Below, in pieces: positions 1-5,544 of a stretch of 5,894 bases of DNA. The translations under genes were made by a program, and so were the position numbers. The stretch is taken from NCBI GenBank assembly GCA_937893635.1, contig CALBGF010000066.1, forward strand, positions 1 to 5,894. Reading direction: 5' to 3'. The DNA comes from an uncultured Mollicutes bacterium (GTDB lineage Bacteria; Bacillota_I; Bacilli_A; RFN20; CAG-826). The notes under the pieces were generated by a model. That model saw only the letters and a program-made list of their open reading frames with translations. It did not search any database and was not told the origin of the DNA. Every line of letters begins with the position of its first letter. Positions within the stretch are counted from its first letter, which is position 1.

Positions 1-577
1 TATTTTTAATATAAGGAGGATTAGATATTAAAACATCAACTTTTATATTATTATCTATTAAAGGAGATAACAAATCACCTTGCAAAAGTGAGATATTAAG
101 TTGCAATTTTTCTGAATTTAATTTAGCCACATTTACCGCATTATTTGAAATATCAATTGCAAAAACATTAGCATTCTTAAGATATTTTTTCATTGCTAAA
201 GCGATACATCCAGAGCCTGTCCCAATATCCGCAATAGTGTAGTTATGGTTCGTGTTTAGATACTTATGTATTATTGTATCCACTAATTCCTCAGTTTCCA
301 AGCGAGGAATTAAGACATTTTTATCAACGTATAACTTTAACCCATAAAATTCTACTTCATTAATCACATATTGATATGGCTCACCACTAATAACTCTTTT
401 AATATCTTCTATTATTTTTTCTTCGTTTTTAAGTTCATCATCAAAGCATAGAAAAAACGTAGACATATCTTTTATGCCTTCGTTTTTTACTATTAATGTT
501 CTTAAACAAATATCATTTAAATATTTATTGTCTTTGTATTTTTGGGAGTAAATTTTATAAAACTCTCGAATAGTCAT
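1..577 (-). CDS. prmC: PrmC, release-factor glutamine methyltransferase (partial, C-terminus off the left edge)
   Basis: This is the N-terminal 192 codons of the SAM-dependent enzyme that N5-methylates the glutamine of the GGQ motif in release factors, a cytosolic step that improves translation termination. I translated it from the reverse strand. Residues 1 to about 80 are the helical substrate-binding domain. IPRLETEELV follows at 90-99, then the SAM-binding glycine loop DIGTGSGCIAL at 117-127, an acidic residue in AIDIS at 140-144, and the catalytic NPPY at 186-189, six bases-plus from the edge. NPPY in this setting identifies the family firmly. About 85-90 residues should remain outside the window. 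The ATG overlaps the prfA stop as TAATG, with GGTGA six bases upstream, so translation is probably coupled to prfA, whose product is the substrate. One small oddity is Leu93, where family members commonly have Pro or Ser in IPRxETE. Confidence 0.96.
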   Translation of the reverse strand, partial: MTIREFYKIYSQKYKDNKYLNDICLRTLIVKNEGIKDMSTFFLCFDDELKNEEKIIEDIKRVISGEPYQYVINEVEFYGLKLYVDKNVLIPRLETEELVDTIIHKYLNTNHNYTIADIGTGSGCIALAMKKYLKNANVFAIDISNNAVNVAKLNSEKLQLNISLLQGDLLSPLIDNNIKVDVLISNPPYIKN

Positions 578-1653
578 TAATTTTCACCAGCTAATTTATC
601 TTGTTGATCAGCATCAATTAATGCATTAAGTATTTCGTCTAAATCGCCTTCCATAACACGATCCAATTTTTGAACTGTAAAACCAATGCGGTGATCAGTA
701 ACACGATTTTGTGGATAGTTGTAAGTTCTAATTTTTTCTGATCTTTCACCTGTACCAATTTTTAAACGACGTTCAGAAGAAATTTTAGCATCTTGTTCTG
801 CTTGTTTAGCGGCATATAGTTTTGCTCTTAACATATTCATCGCAATTTCACGGTTTTGAATTTGTGATTTTTCAACTTGGCAAGCCACTACTATACCAGT
901 TGGAATATGGGTAATTCTAACTGCAGATTCGGTCTTATTAACGTTTTGACCGCCTGCACCTTGTGAACGATATGTATCGACTTGTAAATCTTCATTACGA
1001 ATTTCAATTTCGACTTCTTCGGCTTCTGGCATAACAAGAACTGTTGCAACTGACGTATGAATTCTACCTTGGGCTTCAGTCTTTGGAACACGTTGAACAC
1101 GATGAGCGCCAGATTCGAATTTCAATTTAGAATAAACTCCATCACCTTTAATCATGAATGAAACCATAGCAAATCCACCCATTTCAGAAGGTGCTTCATC
1201 AATCATTTGAATTTTCCAACCTTGTTTTTCGGCATATCTCGTATACATTCTAAATAAGTCACCAGCAAAGATGTTTGCTTCATCTCCACCTACTGCTCCT
1301 CTAATTTCAACAATAATATTTTTATCGTCATTAGGATCTTTTGGTAAGAGTAATAATCTAATATCATCAATAATTTGTGGTTCTAATTCTAATAATCTTT
1401 TTAGTTCTTCTTTTCCTAATAAAGATAATTCTTCGTCAGAATCATTAGCCATTGCCATAGCTTCTTCTTTATCTTCAACGACTTTCTTATACTCTAAATA
1501 CTTTTCAACAACTGGAGCAAGATTTGCTCTTTCTTTAGAAAGATCACGAAATAACTTCATGTCTTTCATTGTTGATTCTTCCATTAATAACTTATCAACT
1601 TCTTCTAAGCGCTTTTCTGATGCTTCAAGACGTTGTTCTAATTTGATTTCCAT
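577..1653 (-). CDS. prfA: Peptide chain release factor 1 (RF1)
   Basis: RF1 recognises UAA and UAG in the ribosomal A site and triggers hydrolysis of peptidyl-tRNA. The 358-residue length is normal for the family. Residues 1 to about 110 are the charged coiled N-terminal domain. The stop-codon-reading tripeptide is PKT at 190-192 within HRVQRVPKTEAQGRIHTS. This PxT form marks RF1, whereas RF2 has SPF. The peptidyl-transferase-centre loop is GAGGQNVNKTESAVRITH, with GGQ at 234-236, and Gln236 is the expected target of the PrmC encoded next door. The conserved TYNYPQNRVTDHRI follows at 310-323. The ATG at 1653 has a modest AGGG ribosome site seven bases upstream and gives the expected N-terminus. 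The gene ends in TAA and shares one base with the prmC start. It appears to start its own transcript, since a terminator and a promoter candidate lie just upstream. Confidence 0.98.
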   Translation of the reverse strand: MEIKLEQRLEASEKRLEEVDKLLMEESTMKDMKLFRDLSKERANLAPVVEKYLEYKKVVEDKEEAMAMANDSDEELSLLGKEELKRLLELEPQIIDDIRLLLLPKDPNDDKNIIVEIRGAVGGDEANIFAGDLFRMYTRYAEKQGWKIQMIDEAPSEMGGFAMVSFMIKGDGVYSKLKFESGAHRVQRVPKTEAQGRIHTSVATVLVMPEAEEVEIEIRNEDLQVDTYRSQGAGGQNVNKTESAVRITHIPTGIVVACQVEKSQIQNREIAMNMLRAKLYAAKQAEQDAKISSERRLKIGTGERSEKIRTYNYPQNRVTDHRIGFTVQKLDRVMEGDLDEILNALIDADQQDKLAGEN

Positions 1654-1712
1654 AGTATCCCTACTTTCAACTACTTAATAATAACAAATTATTCAATGAT
1701 TTTCATTAAAAA

Positions 1713-1730
1713 ATAATGATTTATCATTAT
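1713..1730. repeat. 8-bp inverted repeat resembling a Fur-family box, over the prfA promoter
   Basis: The arms ATAATGAT and ATCATTAT are perfect reverse complements separated by two bases. The classical 19-bp Fur box GATAATGATAATCATTATC has the same two 8-base arms around a one-base spacer, so this site differs by one extra central base. It covers the -10 and the expected start point of the prfA promoter candidate, where an operator would act. On the reverse strand it is also followed by six Ts, so a weak second terminator hairpin is possible. In DNA this AT-rich, chance is a serious alternative. Confidence 0.35.
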
Positions 1731-1754
1731 AAGCGTTTAAAAATCCCCTAACAA
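1726..1754 (-). promoter_or_regulatory. Candidate housekeeping (SigA-type) promoter for prfA-prmC
   Basis: On the reverse strand, TTGTTA (1754-1749) and a perfect TATAAT (1731-1726) are separated by exactly 17 bases. Transcription would begin near 1719 and leave a leader of about 65 bases before the prfA ATG. The -35 lies inside the loop and descending arm of the preceding operon's terminator hairpin, so the two signals share bases. Spacing and -10 match are good. The call rests on the consensus match alone. Confidence 0.5.
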
Positions 1755-1769
1755 ATATATTAGGGGACT
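1739..1769 (-). terminator. Rho-independent terminator of the sigma/anti-sigma/lipoprotein operon
   Basis: Reading leftward, the arms TCCCCTAA and TTAGGGGA form a perfect 8-bp stem with four consecutive G:C pairs around an 8-base loop. The stem is followed at once by five Ts (1743-1739), and one G:U and one A:T pair can extend it. It begins 15 bases after the lipoprotein stop codon. It stands out strongly in otherwise AT-rich spacer DNA. It separates this operon from prfA. Confidence 0.88.
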
Positions 1770-1783
1770 AATAAATTTATTAA

Positions 1784-2623
1784 TTATTGAAATTCATGAA
1801 CAATATTACCATCTTGATCTTCATAGATAACAATTAAATAATTTTCTTTAATTTTATTTTCCTCAATAGAAATTTTCACTTCTTTTTTACCGTTTTTCTC
1901 AACACTTTCAAATTTAGTTTTCTTTTTAGAAGTGCCACTTTTTTCTTTAAATTCTACTTCAACTTTATTTTTATTTACTTCAAATTCTAATTCGTATTCT
2001 AAAGTCTTTTTGCCATTAGTGTAACTTGTATATTTATATTCTTCTTCATTATCTTCGATTTCTTGCTCTACTTTAACATAATTTAGCTCATCAATCATAA
2101 TCTTAAATTCTACTTCAAATTCATCATCTTCGATTTCTTTTTTTCCTTCCATTTTATATGTTACATCGTTATTAATAACAATACCGGATAAATGAAATTC
2201 TTGTTCATCATCAATATCTTTGTCATTGTCATCGTCTTCATCAACAATAATTGATTCATTAAAATAGAATTTATAATTTGATGTATTTCCATCTAAATCA
2301 GAAGTAGAAATTGTATACATTTTTTGATAATCCGCTAAATCGGAATTTTCTTCTTTAGAAGTTATCATATTTCCGCTAATAAGATTATCTACTACCTCTA
2401 ATTTTTTTAATATTTCTGCTTTTTCTACGTCAGTTAAATTAGCGGATTTCTTTTTTAAAACTGATGTATTTCCCATATTAAGCATATTAATTCCGCTTAA
2501 TGCTGATAATGAATACATATCTTTAAATGATGCTTTTTTCGCATTATTTGGTGTTTGATTATTTAAATCACATCCACTTAAACTTAATACTCCTAGTCCT
2601 AATAAAATAAATAATTTTTTCAT
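1784..2623 (-). CDS. Lipoprotein sharing its extracytoplasmic domain with the adjacent anti-sigma factor
   Basis: This 279-residue secreted lipoprotein belongs to no family I recognise. It has a short signal peptide: KK at 2-3, hydrophobic 4-16, and the lipobox LSGC at 15-18. Cys18 should be lipidated, which anchors the protein to the outer face of the membrane. The mature part is highly charged and probably rich in beta strands, with alternating runs such as FEVEFKIMI, a very acidic insert at 128-142 and a Lys/Glu-rich second half. Residues from about 38 onward align with residues from about 88 onward of the upstream membrane protein. Examples are NYVKVEQEIE (181-190) against NYVVVEQEIE, and KEIEDDEFEVEFKI against KEIEQDECELELKI. 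It is last in the sigma-factor operon, 68 bases after the anti-sigma gene, with a strong AGGAGG ribosome site nine bases before the ATG, and a terminator follows. A role as co-sensor, partner or competitor of the anti-sigma factor is inference. Confidence 0.85.
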   Translation of the reverse strand: MKKLFILLGLGVLSLSGCDLNNQTPNNAKKASFKDMYSLSALSGINMLNMGNTSVLKKKSANLTDVEKAEILKKLEVVDNLISGNMITSKEENSDLADYQKMYTISTSDLDGNTSNYKFYFNESIIVDEDDDNDKDIDDEQEFHLSGIVINNDVTYKMEGKKEIEDDEFEVEFKIMIDELNYVKVEQEIEDNEEEYKYTSYTNGKKTLEYELEFEVNKNKVEVEFKEKSGTSKKKTKFESVEKNGKKEVKISIEENKIKENYLIVIYEDQDGNIVHEFQ

Positions 2624-2632
2624 AATATCTTT

Positions 2633-2650
2633 CCTCCTGAGCCTTGCTCA
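2633..2650 (-). promoter_or_regulatory. Shine-Dalgarno with abutting hairpin ahead of the lipoprotein gene
   Basis: In the mRNA sense the sequence reads TGAGC-AAG-GCTCA followed directly by GGAGG. The last A of the 5-bp stem is also the first base of the AGGAGG ribosome site (2638-2633). It has three G:C pairs in a local background of mostly A and T. No T-run follows, so it is not a terminator. It could tune ribosome access, or mark or protect a processed 5' end between the anti-sigma and lipoprotein coding regions. The ribosome site itself is certain, but any function of the stem is not. Confidence 0.4.
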
Positions 2651-2691
2651 CTTATCATACAAAGAAGATATTTATTTTATTGGTAATATTT

Positions 2692-3726
2692 TTATTTTTT
2701 TATTGTAATTATATTTTCATCATCAAATTTAAATTCATATTCATCTTTTAAAACATTAATTATTACTTCATATTCTATCAAATCATTTTCATATGAACAT
2801 TCAATAGTGGTTTCCGTTTTATATTCAAAATCATATTCATCTTTTGATAACTCTTTACCATTAGTGTCATATTTTTTTAGTTCAATAGACATTTCTTTCT
2901 TATTATTTTTAGTTTCTATTTCTAAAGATGTTTCTTCTACTTTTTTGTTATTTTTATAAATCATATAAGTATATTCGTTTTCAAATCTTTCGATTTCTTG
3001 TTCAACAACCACATAATTTGATTTATCTTCATTTAAAAATATTTTTAATTCTAATTCACATTCATCTTGTTCAATTTCTTTATTACAAATTATTTCATAT
3101 TCTTGATTATCTTTTAGCATTACACCTCTTAAAATTGATGATGTTTCATTTTTCTTATCATCTTCAATAGTAATGTTTTCATTATAATAAATAATATAAG
3201 AACTTTTATATTGCGCTGCATCGATAAATGTGGAGGTTAATTTATATTCAAAATCGTTATAATTTGTGTCATTATTTTTTTCTAATGATGTCATAACATT
3301 ATCCTTTTCAAACATCATTTCACCAGTAAGTAAATAATCTTTAATATCAGAGGCAATTTCTTGATAGTTATTTTCATTGCTATTTTTAAATTTTGCTAAT
3401 CTTTTTAAATTACTATTATTTGATTCACTAGATAAAAAGGCTCCTAATGCCTGAATTTCATAGCTAAGGCTTTTCTTAGATTGTGTTAATGTAATTGGAC
3501 TATCAGGATTAGATGGATTAATTATTTTAGGTAAAGCAGTAACTAAGGTTACAACAAGCGTAGCCGCTAAAAGAGAAAAAGATAATACTGGTTTAAAATT
3601 AAATTTTTTAGTTTCTTTTTCTAAAGGAGTATAATCAACACGACTTAATATTTCTTCTTGATAGTCATTAATAACAATCTTATTTGAGGCATCTTTAATA
3701 AGTTTTTTAATTTCTTTATTTTTCAT
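2692..3726 (-). CDS. Probable membrane-anchored anti-sigma factor with unrecognised extracytoplasmic domain
   Basis: This is a 344-residue single-pass membrane protein. Residues 1-45 are cytoplasmic and basic/helical (KEIKKLIKDASNKI..., DYQEEILSRVDY). One transmembrane segment spans about 47-65. The remaining roughly 280 residues should lie outside the cell. This topology, and its position directly after an ECF sigma gene with an 11-base overlap (ATGAAAAATAA), is the standard layout for an anti-sigma factor that holds its sigma at the membrane. The short inner segment has no HxxxCxxC zinc motif, so it is not a classical ZAS anti-sigma domain. The outer region is charged, predicted beta-rich, and homologous to the downstream lipoprotein. 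Matching blocks include SSYIIYYNE (175-183), NKEIEQDECELELKI (215-229) and NYVVVEQEIE (237-246). The ribosome site AAGGA sits nine bases before the ATG, inside the sigma gene. The anti-sigma role comes from topology and context, not from a recognised domain. Confidence 0.78.
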   Translation of the reverse strand: MKNKEIKKLIKDASNKIVINDYQEEILSRVDYTPLEKETKKFNFKPVLSFSLLAATLVVTLVTALPKIINPSNPDSPITLTQSKKSLSYEIQALGAFLSSESNNSNLKRLAKFKNSNENNYQEIASDIKDYLLTGEMMFEKDNVMTSLEKNNDTNYNDFEYKLTSTFIDAAQYKSSYIIYYNENITIEDDKKNETSSILRGVMLKDNQEYEIICNKEIEQDECELELKIFLNEDKSNYVVVEQEIERFENEYTYMIYKNNKKVEETSLEIETKNNKKEMSIELKKYDTNGKELSKDEYDFEYKTETTIECSYENDLIEYEVIINVLKDEYEFKFDDENIITIKK

Positions 3727-4231
3727 ATTTAGACATCCTTTCTTTTAATTTTTTTATCGCACGATTATACATCCATAAAATCGTTCCTAAAGGCTTAGAC
3801 ATAATTTTTGCAATGTCCGCAAATTTATAATCAAGAATAACGTGATATGTAACTATTTCTCGTTCTTCTTGTGAGTCTAATAATTCTAAAATTGTTATAA
3901 CATTACTTCCAATATATGGCATATCTCTTGTATCCATATAATTGAGTGGCTCATCATCTTCTACGTGTCTTTTCATCTTTTTATAATGATTTATGCTTAA
4001 GTTTCTTGCAATAGTGGACAAATAAGCATAAATATTTTGTGAAGATTTAACATCACCAATATTATTTAAAAACGTTACATAAGTATCTTGCATAATATCT
4101 TCCGCAAGAGCTTGTTCTTTTAAAATGGTGAAAGACGAGAAAAATACTTGTTTATGTGTTAATTCATAAAACAATTTGAAGTTAGTGTGGTCGTTTTGCT
4201 TAAACTCATCAATCATTTCACTTAATTCCAT
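3716..4231 (-). CDS. ECF-type RNA polymerase sigma factor
   Basis: This is an alternative sigma factor of the extracytoplasmic-function class, 171 residues from the chosen start. Region 2 spans about 16-89: ALAEDIMQDTYVTFLNNI (41-58) is the core-binding part, and NIYAYLSTIARNLSINHYKK (66-85) is the -10 recognition helix, ending in a basic patch. A short acidic linker follows. Region 4 (about 118-168) contains the helix-turn-helix FADIAKIMSKPLGTILWMYNRAIKKLKE that reads the -35. I start it at the ATG at 4231, eleven codons inside the longest open frame. That ATG has GAGGGG at the right spacing and gives a normal ECF N-terminus, whereas the upstream extension (MLICIKSEGCY) does not look like sigma sequence. 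It is first in the operon and overlaps the anti-sigma gene by 11 bases, which suggests translational coupling and balanced amounts. I do not assign a named ECF group. Confidence 0.93.
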   Translation of the reverse strand: MELSEMIDEFKQNDHTNFKLFYELTHKQVFFSSFTILKEQALAEDIMQDTYVTFLNNIGDVKSSQNIYAYLSTIARNLSINHYKKMKRHVEDDEPLNYMDTRDMPYIGSNVITILELLDSQEEREIVTYHVILDYKFADIAKIMSKPLGTILWMYNRAIKKLKERMSKYEK

Positions 4232-4252
4232 ATAACACCCCTCGCTTTTAAT

Positions 4253-4268
4253 ACAAATAAGCATTTGT
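4253..4268. repeat. Small inverted repeat in the sigma-gene leader
   Basis: ACAAAT and ATTTGT form perfect 6-bp arms around AAGC. The site lies just 22 bases upstream of the sigma start codon, in what would be the 5' untranslated leader. It is AT-rich and could be chance. No function is claimed. Confidence 0.25.
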
Positions 4269-4284
4269 TTTTATTGGAAAAAAT

Positions 4285-4313
4285 TTAACAATTTAATATT
4301 AATATAATGTTAA
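4285..4313. repeat. Near-palindrome TTAACA-N17-TGTTAA in the divergent intergenic region
   Basis: The outer hexamers TTAACA (4285-4290) and TGTTAA (4308-4313) are perfect reverse complements. Five of the eight inner base pairs also match, with the centre at 4299. The element covers the -10 candidate of the sigma-operon promoter and lies about 40 bases upstream of the acyltransferase promoter candidate, a suitable place for an operator. AT-rich composition lowers its significance. Confidence 0.3.
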
Positions 4314-4324
4314 TAATTCTACAA
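4296..4324 (-). promoter_or_regulatory. Candidate promoter for the sigma/anti-sigma/lipoprotein operon
   Basis: Reverse-strand TTGTAG (4324-4319) and TAATAT (4301-4296) are separated by 17 bases. This would start RNA near 4289, about 58 bases before the sigma ATG. It is a housekeeping-type match of moderate quality. I see no GAAC/AAC...CGT pair of the kind most ECF sigmas use to read their own operon. Confidence 0.35.
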
Positions 4325-4349
4325 GAAATATAGATTAACTTATTTATTA

Positions 4350-4358
4350 TGATATAAT
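4350..4358 (+). promoter_or_regulatory. Extended -10 promoter candidate for the acyltransferase gene
   Basis: TGATATAAT is a perfect extended -10 (TGn followed by TATAAT). No good -35 lies 16-18 bases upstream, which extended -10 promoters tolerate. Transcription would begin near 4365, almost at the AAGGA ribosome site (4367-4371), giving a leader of only about 15 bases. Confidence 0.5.
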
Positions 4359-4379
4359 AAGCAAAAAAGGAATAACATT

Positions 4380-5477
4380 ATGGAACAATCAAAAAGAATT
4401 GAATACATTGACACAGCAAAATTCATCGGCATAATGCTTGTGATTTTTGCTCATTGTTTAGAGGGTGGACCAATAGTTCCTTATATTTATTCATTTCATT
4501 TACCATTATTCTTTGTTATTAATGGATTAACTTTTAGACTAAGAGAGAATGATAATTTCGGAAACTTTCTTGTAAGAAAACTAAAAGGATATGCTATACC
4601 AATGCTATTTTTAGGTGCGTTTTGCATACTTTTTAATTCTATATTTACCAAAACTCCTTTTACTTTTACCTATTTTATGGATAATTTTGTTAAACTCACA
4701 ATTCAAAGAAGAGTATTTGCTTTATGGTTTGTTGGGGCTTTGTTTTGCAGTGATCTATTATTCTATTTTGTTTTAAAAGTAAGCAAACAAAAATTATTAT
4801 TTACTATTATCACATCATTAATTTTTCTAGGAATTGGCATTATTTTTAATATTGTTTATCCTAAAAGTCTACCTTGGAACTTTGATGTAAGTTTATTTGG
4901 AGTGTTCTTCGTCAGTCTAGGATATATTTTTAGAAGAAAAGAGTTAGAAAATATATATAATTTTTGCATTAAAAAGCGTTTATATAGTTTATTAATTGGC
5001 TGTTTATCACTAGCTATTGGTTTGTTATTAGAATATATAAACTATAAGAATTTCAACTTACACTTAGAGATGTGGGGAATTCAATATCAAAAATATTATC
5101 TAGTTATTCCATCAGCAATATTTGGATTATTTGGTATTATTTTAATTTCTAACGCTATTACGAATAAGGTATTTGGTGAATTAGGCAAAACAACTTTAGT
5201 ACTTCTTGCCTTCCACCAAACTTTATCAATGCCACTATTTAAGAATAATCTTTTTCCAGAATGGTATAGTTACATAAATTCATTACCAAAATCAGATATT
5301 AATCGTCCGCTATTTGCCTTAGTGGAAACATTATTTTCTTTAGTTATGCTTCTTCCAATATATTATTTAATTATTTATTCACCTTTAGCAATTTTTCTTA
5401 ATCAAAAAATCAAACCTTTTTGGAATAAGTTTATAAGTAAAATTTTTAAGAAAGATAAAAGCTTAGAAAACCTATAA
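4380..5477 (+). CDS. Acyltransferase-3 family integral membrane protein
   Basis: The family (acyltransferase 3, the OatA/WecH type) moves acetyl or other acyl groups across or at the membrane onto cell-wall, polysaccharide or other carbohydrate acceptors. The 365-residue protein opens with the family signature RIEYIDTAKFIGIMLVIFAH, in which His25 is the conserved catalytic histidine. FHLPLFFVING (39-49) and LWFVGALF (115-122) follow. Roughly ten hydrophobic segments span residues 13 to 340, and the tail is short and basic (KKDK). It lacks the extra C-terminal SGNH esterase domain that OatA-type peptidoglycan O-acetyltransferases carry, so the acceptor cannot be named. The start has AAGGA eight bases upstream. 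It is divergent from the sigma-factor operon across 148 bases. A functional link to that operon is possible but unproven. Confidence 0.9.
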   Translation: MEQSKRIEYIDTAKFIGIMLVIFAHCLEGGPIVPYIYSFHLPLFFVINGLTFRLRENDNFGNFLVRKLKGYAIPMLFLGAFCILFNSIFTKTPFTFTYFMDNFVKLTIQRRVFALWFVGALFCSDLLFYFVLKVSKQKLLFTIITSLIFLGIGIIFNIVYPKSLPWNFDVSLFGVFFVSLGYIFRRKELENIYNFCIKKRLYSLLIGCLSLAIGLLLEYINYKNFNLHLEMWGIQYQKYYLVIPSAIFGLFGIILISNAITNKVFGELGKTTLVLLAFHQTLSMPLFKNNLFPEWYSYINSLPKSDINRPLFALVETLFSLVMLLPIYYLIIYSPLAIFLNQKIKPFWNKFISKIFKKDKSLENL

Positions 5478-5486
5478 AGCAATTTT

Positions 5487-5507
5487 TCTATTTAATACTT
5501 AAATAGA
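5487..5507. repeat. 9-bp perfect inverted repeat between the acyltransferase gene and dnaX
   Basis: TCTATTTAA and TTAAATAGA are perfect arms around the trinucleotide TAC, beginning nine bases after the acyltransferase stop. In the forward direction no T-run follows (GATACAAAAAG), so it is not a standard Rho-independent terminator. Its right arm supplies the weak -35 candidate for dnaX. It may be a weak transcription barrier or an operator. Confidence 0.4.
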
Positions 5508-5527
5508 GATACAAAAAGTGCTATACT
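5499..5527 (+). promoter_or_regulatory. Candidate promoter for dnaX
   Basis: An extended -10, TGC followed by TATACT (5522-5527), lies 17 bases after a weak -35, TTAAAT (5499-5504). Transcription would begin near 5534, inside the AGGTGA ribosome site, leaving a leader of about ten bases. Either the leader is extremely short or the true start is elsewhere. Confidence is limited for that reason. Confidence 0.4.
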
Positions 5528-5544
5528 TAATTAGGTGATTAATT

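Noticed and set aside
891..1100. 69-codon reverse-strand open frame
   Set aside because: It lies wholly inside prfA in another frame and has no family features. It is a shadow of the real gene.
1271..1678. 135-codon forward open frame
   Set aside because: It is antisense to the N-terminal half of prfA. Its Ser/Leu/Ile-rich product is the mirror of a charged coding region.
2651..2690. Possible separate promoter for the lipoprotein gene (TATGAT on the reverse strand)
   Set aside because: No acceptable -35 lies at the right distance, and the 68-base gap has no terminator. Cotranscription with the anti-sigma gene is simpler.
2928..3170. 80-codon forward open frame with a hydrophobic product
   Set aside because: It is antisense to the anti-sigma gene. 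The apparent hydrophobicity results from reading Glu/Lys/Asn codons on the opposite strand.
4232..4264. Eleven-codon upstream extension of the sigma factor
   Set aside because: It has no ribosome site and no resemblance to sigma sequence. The internal ATG at 4231 has a strong GAGGGG site.
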